A program made the translations under genes and the position numbers. A DNA stretch of 10,535 bases, taken from NCBI GenBank assembly GCA_024689605.1, contig JAILDD010000220.1:1-10535 (forward strand), given 5' to 3'. This DNA comes from Lachnospiraceae bacterium. GTDB lineage: Bacteria; Bacillota_A; Clostridia; Lachnospirales; Lachnospiraceae. Positions 1 to 7,379 of the stretch are shown piece by piece (positions within the stretch are counted from its first letter, which is position 1; each line of letters begins with the position of its first letter). Under the pieces are notes generated by a model. It saw only the letters and a list, made by a program, of their open reading frames with translations. It was not told the origin of the DNA and did no database searches.

Positions 1-2283
1 ATAGGAATCATAATCATATGCAGAAATATCCCGGTGCTCAACAATCCTGCAGTGCTTATCTTTTGCGCAAGCTTCCATAATCTCCCAAACTTTCCCGGAG
101 AGTTTTTCCGATGCACGCATCCATTCGCCCTTATCCGGCGGATAAAAAGACATGGAAACATTTGCGACATCCGGATTATCCGTAAAAGATTTCAGCTTCC
201 CAGAAAGATCATCTATAAATGCATCTTTCCTTAATACCAAGCCATCCAGTCCTATCATATAGAGAATGTGCCTTCCATGTTCTGATTCTTTTCCGGCCTC
301 CGGCGACTCATCTCCGGTTCCTGCAGACGTAGTCTTATACTTCCCTTCATCCGCCGTCTGGAGGCACACCTGTATCTTACCATCCCAGTATTCTCCGGTC
401 TCCTCGCCTGCCCAGGCACACAGCTTTTCAAGATATCTTTCCTTAAGCCATTCCGCCCCCAAGATTACACGGTCTGCATAAACCACTCCGGGCACAGTCA
501 CATAAGCCCCCATGTTGTGCATCTCTTTAATCCCAGCTGATGTAAATTCTTCAGGCATAAGCGCAGGCACAAGTACCAGTTCAGAGCAATAATCCCTGAT
601 ATTGGAAGAATATAATTCCTTAGGTATACTGAGACATGGATTCTCACCGTCATAAGCATCCTGTATGTATATACGGTCTGGAAAATGAAGCGCCGTATCA
701 TATTGTTCCCAGGGTAAAATCGAAAGCTGAGGCGGATAAGCTTCAGCACAATCTCCCGCCGCATCATCAGAATCCTTTATCCTTCCATAGCAGTCCTTAA
801 ACCGGACCGGCAGATCAAGCACATAGACATCCGTGTTTTCATCATTTTCTTTTTCGTAAAAATACTGAAAAGCATCCCAATACTTCGGTCCTGTCGCAAG
901 GAAGACTACCTCACGGCGCTTTATTATATTTTCATCTACAGCTGCCTTTAGTTCCGTAAGACATTTTTCCAGACATGCCACACTAACATATCTTCCCAAT
1001 GCCTGCCCATAGCCACCAGTAGCAGGCTCACAATCCACTTCCGTTTCACCTGTTATGCTTACATAAACCGCATATACCGCATCACAGTATGCCTGAAGGG
1101 CATTGACCACAGCCATGGCTTGCTCACTTTCCTCACCCTTAACAGCTTCAACCATATTGCCCAGATCCAGTGCAAGCTGCTGACCTTCCCGCAGGGCCTC
1201 CAGTCTTTCCTCATCTGTTACATCCGAGCTACATACCATGCCATATAGTTCTTCAAAACGTCCCAGACATTCCTCCGCAAGGCCTTTTAATGAGCCACTA
1301 TACGCTTCTGAAGCCGGTTTCCTCACGGTCATATCCGGATCAAAAGTAAATTCCAGATATTCAAAATCCGCATGACTTAGAAGCTCTTTTTTCTGAGCTT
1401 CATAGAAGGGATACTGATGTGCCCCCCCTTGCTTGTATATAGAAAGGTAGTCGATATAATCGCTTAAAAGAAAAGCGTGATATCCGGCAGTTACAGGTAT
1501 CGTACCGGTTTCAAAAGGCAGATTGATCACCCGCTCATAGAAATAATCCGGCAGCTCCTTGTGGCCCTTCATTATGAGTGGAAATATCTGGCCCATGGTA
1601 TGTGAATCCCTGCCTGAGAGACGGCTCATCTGCAGTTCTGCCAGACGGTACAGCTCTATTCCTAAATGTCTTTTATCAAATGTCCGGTCAATACGCACAC
1701 CATATTTTTTTTCAAATTCAGATAACCAATGTTCCTTTACCGAGTTATCCATTTCACCGGCTACTATACTGTCTGCCACTGCGATAATATGGAGTACCTC
1801 GTCATCACGTTCTTTCTCCTTCTCCTTATCATCGTACAGGTGATCCTTTAAAAAAATATCTATTCCTGCCAGCCACGGGAAATTATAATGGTCATTTAAA
1901 TAATCCGCATCAAAACAGCTGCGCTCTCTGTTAACAATTCTTGCAAGAAAAAGCCAATGATTCTCATGCCTCTCATAATCATGGATCACATATCCTTCCG
2001 GAAGTTCTTCATCCGCTATAGCTCTGAAACGGCGATAATCATCCCTGCACATCCCGATATCCAGGTCGTCATCCCACGGAACAAAACCTCCATGCCGAAC
2101 ACAGCCGATCAGTGAACCACAGTCAGCAAAATACTTTATCCCATGTTTTTTGCAGACACGGTCAATTTCTTCCAGTACTTTTAATTGTGCTACCCAGGCC
2201 TGCTTAAGAGCTGTGGGAATATAAAACCCATCTCTTACCTCGTCCCGAAAATACTCAACAGAATACTCCATATCCACCTTCAT
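1..2283 (-). CDS. LicD-family phosphotransferase with a second C-terminal domain (3' end cut by window)
   Basis: The frame is open for 761 codons from ATG 2283-2281 to the window edge with no stop; an in-frame TAA lies two codons upstream of the ATG, fixing the 5' limit. Residues about 25-300 are a LicD domain, a nucleotidyltransferase-fold family that transfers phosphocholine or similar groups from a CDP donor to glycans. Hallmarks are DCGSLIG at 54-60, PWDDDLDI at 69-76 (likely metal-binding acidic cluster), PFE at 256-258 and GGAH..PFY at 286-294. Residues about 300-450 look helical. From about 453 (KRREVVFLATGPKYWDAF) a second domain begins, with an IYIQDAYD segment and a VPGVVYADRVIL segment. 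I remember such domains from Clostridia proteins labelled glycerophosphotransferase-like; its function is unproven. It probably ends the operon's donor pathway. The ribosome binding site is weak (AATAAGAA). ATG 2271 is an alternative start. LicD domain is confident; acceptor and donor are unknown. Confidence 0.88.
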   Translation of the reverse strand, partial: MKVDMEYSVEYFRDEVRDGFYIPTALKQAWVAQLKVLEEIDRVCKKHGIKYFADCGSLIGCVRHGGFVPWDDDLDIGMCRDDYRRFRAIADEELPEGYVIHDYERHENHWLFLARIVNRERSCFDADYLNDHYNFPWLAGIDIFLKDHLYDDKEKEKERDDEVLHIIAVADSIVAGEMDNSVKEHWLSEFEKKYGVRIDRTFDKRHLGIELYRLAELQMSRLSGRDSHTMGQIFPLIMKGHKELPDYFYERVINLPFETGTIPVTAGYHAFLLSDYIDYLSIYKQGGAHQYPFYEAQKKELLSHADFEYLEFTFDPDMTVRKPASEAYSGSLKGLAEECLGRFEELYGMVCSSDVTDEERLEALREGQQLALDLGNMVEAVKGEESEQAMAVVNALQAYCDAVYAVYVSITGETEVDCEPATGGYGQALGRYVSVACLEKCLTELKAAVDENIIKRREVVFLATGPKYWDAFQYFYEKENDENTDVYVLDLPVRFKDCYGRIKDSDDAAGDCAEAYPPQLSILPWEQYDTALHFPDRIYIQDAYDGENPCLSIPKELYSSNIRDYCSELVLVPALMPEEFTSAGIKEMHNMGAYVTVPGVVYADRVILGAEWLKERYLEKLCAWAGEETGEYWDGKIQVCLQTADEGKYKTTSAGTGDESPEAGKESEHGRHILYMIGLDGLVLRKDAFIDDLSGKLKSFTDNPDVANVSMSFYPPDKGEWMRASEKLSGKVWEIMEACAKDKHCRIVEHRDISAYDYDSY
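1422..1428 (-). repeat. Seven-G homopolymer inside the LicD-family gene
   Basis: The plus strand shows seven consecutive C, read as seven G in the coding strand, at codons 286-288 of the LicD-family gene (the GGAH motif). The reading frame is intact as given. A run of this length can slip, but it is short compared with well-known phase-variable tracts. Confidence 0.9.
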
Positions 2284-2288
2284 TTCTT

Positions 2289-2302
2289 ATTTTGCTCAAA
2301 AT
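2289..2302. repeat. Short AT-rich inverted repeat just upstream of the LicD-family start
   Basis: ATTTTG and CAAAAT form a perfect 6-bp inverted repeat separated by two bases, ending five bases before the ATG at 2283. It could be a weak operator or a weak RNA hairpin near the ribosome binding site, but short AT-rich palindromes are common by chance. The rest of the 45-nt gap holds nothing I recognise. Confidence 0.3.
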
Positions 2303-2328
2303 CCAATATACTGCCAATTCTATCGGAC

Positions 2329-3378
2329 TCATATTGCATACAGTATGGTTTCATTTATGCTTAACTGGTAATGTCTCAACCAAAACTTATAATCATCGCT
2401 CATTGACATGATAACTTCAGGAAGTTCAAAAATATCCCCCGGCTTATGATATATGCTGACTGCAAGCTTAGGATGCCATTTCCTTATGGTCTGCTCCGCC
2501 CCCAGAAGCGCATTATATTCTGCACCTTCCACATCAAGCTTTAAAAAAGTCACCTTTCCCCCTGCAACAATTTCATCAACAGTTGCAGTATGTATTGTTA
2601 TGCCGCCGTCCTCCATAATCCTGGCTCCCTGTGAACCGCTGCCTGCAAAATGCAGCTCGGTACATTCATTCCAGAGTCCCTTATTATACAGGTTCACGTT
2701 ATTAAGTGCGGCATTGTCCATGCGTCTCTTTGCCAGTTCGAAATTATCCGGATCCGGTTCAAAAGAAAAAACCTTCTCGTAATCGCCCTCGCACCATTTT
2801 GCAAACTGTAATACCGTTCTACCGTCATAACAGCCGCCGTCAATAAAAACTTCTTTTCCGGAGCTTTTTACTATATTTTTGTCAAAATACTGAATATCAC
2901 ATGCATTTTCATAACACTCACGCAGGTTAATGATATGTTCATCCGGAATGCCATGCGCCTTTAGTTCAGAAACAATCTCGCCATTTGCAGCCATTGAATT
3001 AACCAGAACATAATAGTCCGCATAATCTTTATAGAATTCTTCAGGTGAAATCACCTTCTTTTCATCCACTCCATCCTGTTGTTTCAGCTCATCATTGTCA
3101 ACAAATAAACAGAAGTCCAATTCCGGATATAATTTCTTTATAACCCAGTAATCATTGCCGCCGCCTCGTATTACCAAGCGGTCGGATACCGATTTGGCTT
3201 TTTCCATCAGCTTAAAAAAAACAGCTTCATCAATGATTGAGGCTGTAATCTCAGCAGCATAGGACGCATTCCCAGTCAGGCTCCACATTGCCCGTTTTTC
3301 AAAAAGCCAGCGGCTGTAATCATCCTGCAGTCTGTCATAAAATAACCGAGATTTTTTTATCATAACTTCAGCTCCCAC
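2329..3378 (-). CDS. FkbM-family methyltransferase with N-terminal Rossmann-like module
   Basis: A 349-residue protein from GTG 3378. FkbM enzymes are SAM-dependent O-methyltransferases of sugar or polyketide hydroxyls. The catalytic domain covers about 170-349: SAM motif I FIDGGCYDGRT at 178-188, acidic FEPD at 206-209, FLKLDVEGAEY at 278-288 and the family C-terminal ending NETILYAI. Ahead of it, about 40-155, is a Rossmann-like segment (VIRGGGNDYW at 69-78, VDNDE at 93-97) that resembles modules in neighbouring genes but lacks their Trp-Gly pair. The protein is paralogous to the 366-residue enzyme at 8113-9213, with matching order and ending. Cytoplasmic, no signal peptide or membrane segment. 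It lies 29 nt after the isomerase gene and 45 nt before the LicD-family gene, so it is likely co-transcribed. ATG 3363 is an equally credible start. The methylated substrate is unknown but presumably a glycan precursor. Confidence 0.88.
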   Translation of the reverse strand: MGAEVMIKKSRLFYDRLQDDYSRWLFEKRAMWSLTGNASYAAEITASIIDEAVFFKLMEKAKSVSDRLVIRGGGNDYWVIKKLYPELDFCLFVDNDELKQQDGVDEKKVISPEEFYKDYADYYVLVNSMAANGEIVSELKAHGIPDEHIINLRECYENACDIQYFDKNIVKSSGKEVFIDGGCYDGRTVLQFAKWCEGDYEKVFSFEPDPDNFELAKRRMDNAALNNVNLYNKGLWNECTELHFAGSGSQGARIMEDGGITIHTATVDEIVAGGKVTFLKLDVEGAEYNALLGAEQTIRKWHPKLAVSIYHKPGDIFELPEVIMSMSDDYKFWLRHYQLSINETILYAI

Positions 3379-3389
3379 TATTCCTTCCT
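3372..3389 (-). promoter_or_regulatory. Two overlapping candidate ribosome binding sites deciding GTG or ATG start
   Basis: AGGAAGG at 3389-3383 stands four bases before GTG 3378. GGGAG at 3376-3372 stands eight bases before ATG 3363. Both pairs are workable, so the FkbM gene starts at one of these codons, five residues apart. The first site is the longer match to the 16S tail; the second serves the more usual start codon. Confidence 0.5.
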
Positions 3390-3407
3390 GCTCTATATAT
3401 ACTTTTC

Positions 3408-4346
3408 TCAGGAAATTCTTCCTGCAAAATACCTTCCTATTTTCGAGATCATCTGCAGCGCATCCTCTTTTAGTTCCCCCGGAAAACAGTCCAGCACAGG
3501 TGCAGTCTCGAAGCTAAGCACGCCGTCAAACCTGATTTCCTTCAGGCCATTCAGCATGCCATCCCAGTCAAGCACGCTGGCATTCTCCCTTGTCCGGGTA
3601 AAGGTAAAGGGCAGCTGGTGCAGATCCGCTATCCCGTCATTTTCATGCATGTGCAGAACCTTAAGTCTGCTTCCCAGAGCCGTGATAAACTTGTACGGAT
3701 CCAAACCTACCAGATTGCCATGGCCGGTGTCATAACAGAAGCCCAGCACTTCCGCGCCGTATTTTTCATTCATGGAATCTATACGCTGAACTGCTTTATA
3801 CGCATTGCAGCCAGGCCCTTCCACCATATGCCCGCCAAGCCCGTTATACAGATTCTCCATGCATATCGTGATCCCATACTCCCTTGCCATGGGAGCAAGA
3901 AACTCTATAAACTCTGCAGTCTTCTCCCACTCAGCCTCTTCGCTGCCGTAATAGCGTTCCAGTTTGAAACCGTGAACAACGATATGGGGACATTCAAGAA
4001 AACGGCAGATTTCCATGCTCTTAGGTCCTACTTCATTCCAGAGGTAATCATTTGTTTCCTTTTTTGCACCGGGCACAAAAGTAGGATATGGCATGTGCAT
4101 CTGGTTGATCTTAATTCCTGCCTCAGCCGCCCCGGCCTTGTGCGGTGCAAAATAATCCTCCAGCTCAGTAACCGAACGGTCAAAGAAACGGTTTATATTT
4201 TCCTGATAAAGATCGGTATTTTTTAGGTAGTTGTTCAGTGAAAAATCGCAGCAGTCAAAACCAGACTGCTTCAATGTAAGAAATCCTGCTGCCGGATCAT
4301 CATCAAAAACAACATTCTTGCTCTGCACGCCTATCCTCAAGCTCAT
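3408..4346 (-). CDS. Sugar phosphate isomerase/epimerase (xylose-isomerase-like TIM barrel)
   Basis: A 312-residue single-domain TIM barrel of the AP endonuclease 2/xylose isomerase-like superfamily, whose members are divalent-metal isomerases, epimerases and dehydratases of sugars, polyols or their phosphates. The expected metal and catalytic residues are present: Glu164 in ICMEN, Asp206 and His209 in CYDTGH, His232 and His234 in LHMHEND, and Glu280 in SFET. His84 and His125 sit at the ends of earlier strands. Length is typical of the family. The ATG overlaps the stop of the upstream gene as ATGA (4343-4346), and a purine-rich GGAAAGGGGACAGGGG precedes it, so translation is probably coupled. 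It is a clear paralog of that upstream TIM-barrel protein but keeps the ligands the other has lost. In this context it probably makes or rearranges a polyol or sugar building block for the surface polymer; the substrate cannot be read from sequence. Confidence 0.87.
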   Translation of the reverse strand: MSLRIGVQSKNVVFDDDPAAGFLTLKQSGFDCCDFSLNNYLKNTDLYQENINRFFDRSVTELEDYFAPHKAGAAEAGIKINQMHMPYPTFVPGAKKETNDYLWNEVGPKSMEICRFLECPHIVVHGFKLERYYGSEEAEWEKTAEFIEFLAPMAREYGITICMENLYNGLGGHMVEGPGCNAYKAVQRIDSMNEKYGAEVLGFCYDTGHGNLVGLDPYKFITALGSRLKVLHMHENDGIADLHQLPFTFTRTRENASVLDWDGMLNGLKEIRFDGVLSFETAPVLDCFPGELKEDALQMISKIGRYFAGRIS

Positions 4347-5647
4347 ACCCCTGTCCCCTTTCCGGCATTCGGATCTTTAGACATTTTCAGTCTGTCCATA
4401 TGGAAGGATGCCATGTATTCGTCACTGAAATATTCAATAGGATTCTTAAGCCCCATCCCCCGCAGCTGCTCACTGATCTCGTCATAGTACATATTGCAGA
4501 TAAAAACTGCCACCTCCTCCGGAAGTTCCTTAAGCTTTTCCGGGTTCTCGATAGTAAGTCCCTCAAACTGCTTGCCCCAGCGGTTCCTGTTGTTATCACA
4601 GGTAAAAAGCGGCGGATAATTCTTTCCGTAATCCTTCATATAGGCGCGGCACATATTTCCCGCCCCGAATAGGACACGCTTATCATATTTTTTCACCATG
4701 CGTTCCATGTCTGCCTGCCATACCAGAAATGTACCGACTTCATAGGCAAGTTTTAAAACAGCAGGTCTTAACCTTACCAGAAAGCTTTGATAGGTATCCG
4801 CAATATCTATTATAAGGTCACCGTCAAAGTCAAGCTTACGCAGTGCCCTGATCATAAAGAGCCAGTTGGTCTGCTGCCCTGCTTCACACGCGGTATAAGG
4901 AAGCATCGACACATCGTGCACTCCGTCACAGTCACGCACTATCACCGCTTCCAGACGCTCCCCCAGGGGAACCATAGCTTCATAAAGGTTCTGCCCGCAA
5001 AGTGTTGCGGTACCTATATCAAAACAGCATCCGAACCGTTTCTTCCCCGCTAAGCTGTTCAGCTCATCCACCATGGAACACATTTCCTCCGGCTCTGCAC
5101 AGAATCCTCTGATCAGATGGCCATTAACACTTTTTGCTTTATTGATCAGTAAGATACGTATATCACTATCAAGGCTATCTGCAATTGACGCCAGTCTGCC
5201 GTAAAACTCCAGATTCACCTCACGCTCTTTGGTTACATCAATACCAGCCGTCAAGGAATGAATGATGATCCTCTCACATCCGGCCTCCGCCGCAGCCTTC
5301 AGCATTTCCTCGGAAAGCTTTTTTAATATTTCATTATCTATATCCTTATCAAGCACCTTGCTTGACACATAAGGTGCCATCGCTATAGGCATTTTCAGAC
5401 CACATGCCCCCGCAGTGGCCAGAATCTCGTTTTCCATTATTCCGTACAGTTTCTCCGGCTGTTCAGTCAGATATACCTCTTCCTCGCGTTTAAAATTTCT
5501 CCGCTTCATATCCTGAAACTCTGTTATACTGCAAACCGATACCGCATTATATACGCTCTGCATGAATCCTGAGGCCAGTATTGCCTTCATCCCCACTCCT
5601 GGTCGCAGTCTCTCAATTATTCCTCTTGAATTACAGATTAGATTCAT
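4343..5647 (-). CDS. Degenerate xylose-isomerase-like TIM barrel fused to a Rossmann-like module
   Basis: A 434-residue protein. Residues about 20-305 align with the neighbouring isomerase: GCCFDIGT at 206-213 matches GFCYDTGH, and VRDCDGVHDVSMLPYT at 237-252 matches MHENDGIADLHQLPFT. Most metal ligands are changed: Glu to Ile168, His to Thr213, both histidines of HMH to Ile236 and Arg238, and the last Glu to Asp281; Asp210 and His130 remain. It is therefore probably not a normal metal-dependent isomerase, and may be a regulatory partner or altered enzyme. Residues about 323-412 form a Rossmann-like module (VLFGAGNMCRAY at 325-336, DNN at 351-353, WG at 357-358, VFICN at 381-385). Start ATG 5647 has AAAGGA six bases upstream. 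The 82-nt gap before it (5648-5729) shows no hairpin terminator or convincing promoter. It overlaps the next gene by four bases, which suggests the two barrels work together. Confidence 0.82.
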   Translation of the reverse strand: MNLICNSRGIIERLRPGVGMKAILASGFMQSVYNAVSVCSITEFQDMKRRNFKREEEVYLTEQPEKLYGIMENEILATAGACGLKMPIAMAPYVSSKVLDKDIDNEILKKLSEEMLKAAAEAGCERIIIHSLTAGIDVTKEREVNLEFYGRLASIADSLDSDIRILLINKAKSVNGHLIRGFCAEPEEMCSMVDELNSLAGKKRFGCCFDIGTATLCGQNLYEAMVPLGERLEAVIVRDCDGVHDVSMLPYTACEAGQQTNWLFMIRALRKLDFDGDLIIDIADTYQSFLVRLRPAVLKLAYEVGTFLVWQADMERMVKKYDKRVLFGAGNMCRAYMKDYGKNYPPLFTCDNNRNRWGKQFEGLTIENPEKLKELPEEVAVFICNMYYDEISEQLRGMGLKNPIEYFSDEYMASFHMDRLKMSKDPNAGKGTGV

Positions 5648-5653
5648 TTCTTA

Positions 5654-5659
5654 TCCTTT
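5654..5659 (-). promoter_or_regulatory. Ribosome binding site for the TIM-barrel/Rossmann fusion gene
   Basis: AAAGGA lies six bases before ATG 5647 and supports this start for the 434-residue protein over internal methionines such as Met20. Confidence 0.6.
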
Positions 5660-5729
5660 CATCCACTAACACACTTTTCTCAACCACTTTTTGCATTTTA
5701 TTACAACAAATTCTTATACATACTCATAC

Positions 5730-7346
5730 TTATATTAGTTTTTTCTCAATCAACTCTTTTAGTTTTGTTGAACTGGTAGATTGGGTATATGTAAAGAATT
5801 CCAGCGTAGCTCCATGACCTTCAAGAAAATTTTTATACTTCTTAAACTGCGGATCATTAACATAGTCCGTACCAGAGAACTGTACATCAAAGTGATGCAT
5901 CTTCCAAGCTTCTTCAGTTCCATTAAACATGTATGGGATTTCAACTGCTTCGTCCACATAACGGCAGCTCTTCACCATCTCGATACGTTCATCAAACGGT
6001 ACAAATGGATCCGTTCTCTTTATGTGCCTGACCCCTTCATCAGAAACCACACCAACTATCAGATAGTCGCAAATTTCCTTTGCCCTACGGAACATGTTTA
6101 GATGACCAATGTGGTACAGATCAAACACCCCTGCAATGTAGCCAACATGATACTTCTTACCACCTGGCTCAGTTACTGTACTATTATCAAAGTTCTCCGC
6201 CGACTGCACCGTCAGCGGATGGCGCTTTCTGGGATAAGGCTTACTGGGATCATAGACGCTGTATTCTGTAATCCCCATGGCATCCAGCTGCCGCATTACT
6301 GAAAAAAAGCTCTTGATACATATAATGACTTTATACTCTCCCTGGTGAAAACCAGATAAAATGGCTGGCGAATGGATCTCCACTCCGGCATCCGAGTTTC
6401 CTTCACTGTATCCTTCCGGATATAGCCTCTGTCCCCATTTCTTTTCATTATTGTCAACTACCGCATAAACATCATAATCATCGCCATAGATAGCCATAAA
6501 CTGTCTGGCATATGCTCCGGAACCAAACAGTATCAGTTTCCTGGAATCTGCTTTATCAAAAACATCGACAAACAGCTTTTGATAGTCATCCACAGAGAAA
6601 TTCATTCTCTGACGATTAGCGTATATTGTGGAATAATTCTTCCTGACACGTTTATAGTAATTCGCAAGTCTTGTCTCTTTCTTGACATCATCAAGCCATG
6701 CATCAGCTATACGCGTAAGATAATTGAACCTGCCGGCATCATCCATATTGATACCATATCTAAGATACAGATTCTTTAAGCCAATGCCGCCCTGCGAAGG
6801 ATCTGTGGCCATTAGGCTCCCTATAACACGACGCATAATGGCATTAACAGGATAATCTTTAAAGCAAAACTCCTGATCATAAAATACAAACTTTCCATCA
6901 ATATAGAAGGTGTTCAGAGGAATCATATCCACGTATCCCTCTTTCAGAAGACGCGTGGATTCTAGTTCCCAGGGTTCCTTCTTTCCATGAATTCTTTTTT
7001 TGCGATCGATTTCGCTCTCGCTCTCCAGATCTGGGAATTTATATACACCGTCATACGCATCTGACGATCTCAATATCTCATCCCTAAACTCATCCAGTTT
7101 TTGTAAAAAGAGCTCCTGATCGCTTTCATATAGTCTCCGAAGGTATACCATTCCGGTTTCAGCATGGATCAGCGGCATGGTGTAGGTATCGCCATCAAGT
7201 GTCCCTTCCACAACAGACACTCCTCGATTTTTTAAACTCTGAATGTTTTCACCCAGAAGTCGCAGTCCTTCTATTCCTTCTTCAAATGGCGCCTGTTTAG
7301 TTACCGTGTCATTCTCATGAATGATAGTGATCCTGGCATCTTTATG
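5730..7346 (-). CDS. 3' part of a frameshifted gene: kinase-like, Rossmann-like and cytidylyltransferase domains
   Basis: The frame is open from just after a TGA at 7380-7382 to the TAA at 5730-5732. Numbering here follows the rebuilt 794-residue product. Residues about 257-500 are a domain with YVDMIPLNTFYIDGKF and YDQEF (Asp396, Asn401, Asp413), recalling the D....N...D core of choline-kinase or LPS-kinase-like folds; this reading is tentative. Residues about 526-618 are a Rossmann-like module (LFGSGAYA at 529-536, DNN at 554-556, WG at 560-561). Residues about 656-792 are a cytidylyltransferase like glycerol-3-phosphate or ethanolamine-phosphate enzymes: GVFDLYHIGH with the HxGH nucleotide motif at 668-671, RYVD, and STSSTKL at 779-785. 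It would make a CDP-alcohol. As a free-standing ORF it could only begin at GTG 7220 or ATG 7178, neither with a well-spaced ribosome binding site, and conserved-looking sequence runs 42 codons upstream of that GTG. Cytidylyltransferase call is strong. Confidence 0.85.
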   Translation of the reverse strand, partial: HKDARITIIHENDTVTKQAPFEEGIEGLRLLGENIQSLKNRGVSVVEGTLDGDTYTMPLIHAETGMVYLRRLYESDQELFLQKLDEFRDEILRSSDAYDGVYKFPDLESESEIDRKKRIHGKKEPWELESTRLLKEGYVDMIPLNTFYIDGKFVFYDQEFCFKDYPVNAIMRRVIGSLMATDPSQGGIGLKNLYLRYGINMDDAGRFNYLTRIADAWLDDVKKETRLANYYKRVRKNYSTIYANRQRMNFSVDDYQKLFVDVFDKADSRKLILFGSGAYARQFMAIYGDDYDVYAVVDNNEKKWGQRLYPEGYSEGNSDAGVEIHSPAILSGFHQGEYKVIICIKSFFSVMRQLDAMGITEYSVYDPSKPYPRKRHPLTVQSAENFDNSTVTEPGGKKYHVGYIAGVFDLYHIGHLNMFRRAKEICDYLIVGVVSDEGVRHIKRTDPFVPFDERIEMVKSCRYVDEAVEIPYMFNGTEEAWKMHHFDVQFSGTDYVNDPQFKKYKNFLEGHGATLEFFTYTQSTSSTKLKELIEKKLI

Positions 7347-7379
7347 CCCCTGTCGAGAGAACTGGTCACCTGCAGCGCA
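7301..7379 (-). other. Frameshift joining two halves of one 794-residue reading frame
   Basis: Both reading frames are open only between the TAA at 7301-7303 and the TGA at 7380-7382. The natural crossing is the GGGG run (CCCC on plus, 7347-7350). The upstream frame reads TSSLDRG, then nonsense (IKMPGSLSFMRMTR, stop). The other frame reads HKDARITIIHENDTV, which continues smoothly into the downstream domain. Adding one G to the run gives TSSLDRGHKDARITIIHEN and a single frame from ATG 8113 to TAA 5730 of 795 codons. A real one-base deletion or a sequencing error are both possible. No canonical X XXY YYZ slippery heptamer is present, so programmed frameshifting is less likely. Confidence 0.8.

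Noticed and set aside
498..767. 89-codon minus-strand frame inside the LicD-family gene
   Set aside because: It overlaps in another frame the continuous 761-codon LicD-family reading frame, whose translation is sensible throughout.
3618..4226. 202-codon open frame on the plus strand
   Set aside because: It lies wholly antisense to the well-supported isomerase gene, shows no family motif, and is best explained as a shadow of that coding sequence.
5631..5696. 21-residue leader ORF before the TIM-barrel/Rossmann fusion gene
   Set aside because: There is no ribosome binding site before its ATG, no regulatory-looking repeat of codons, and it overlaps the next gene's start; chance is sufficient.
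5648..5729. Promoter or terminator in the largest gap
   Set aside because: No GC-rich hairpin followed by a U-run and no -35/-10 pair with normal spacing could be found on the minus strand.
7340..7355. Programmed -1 ribosomal frameshift
   Set aside because: A slip of one base back would restore the frame, but no X XXY YYZ heptamer and no obvious downstream pseudoknot were seen; deletion or sequencing error is simpler.
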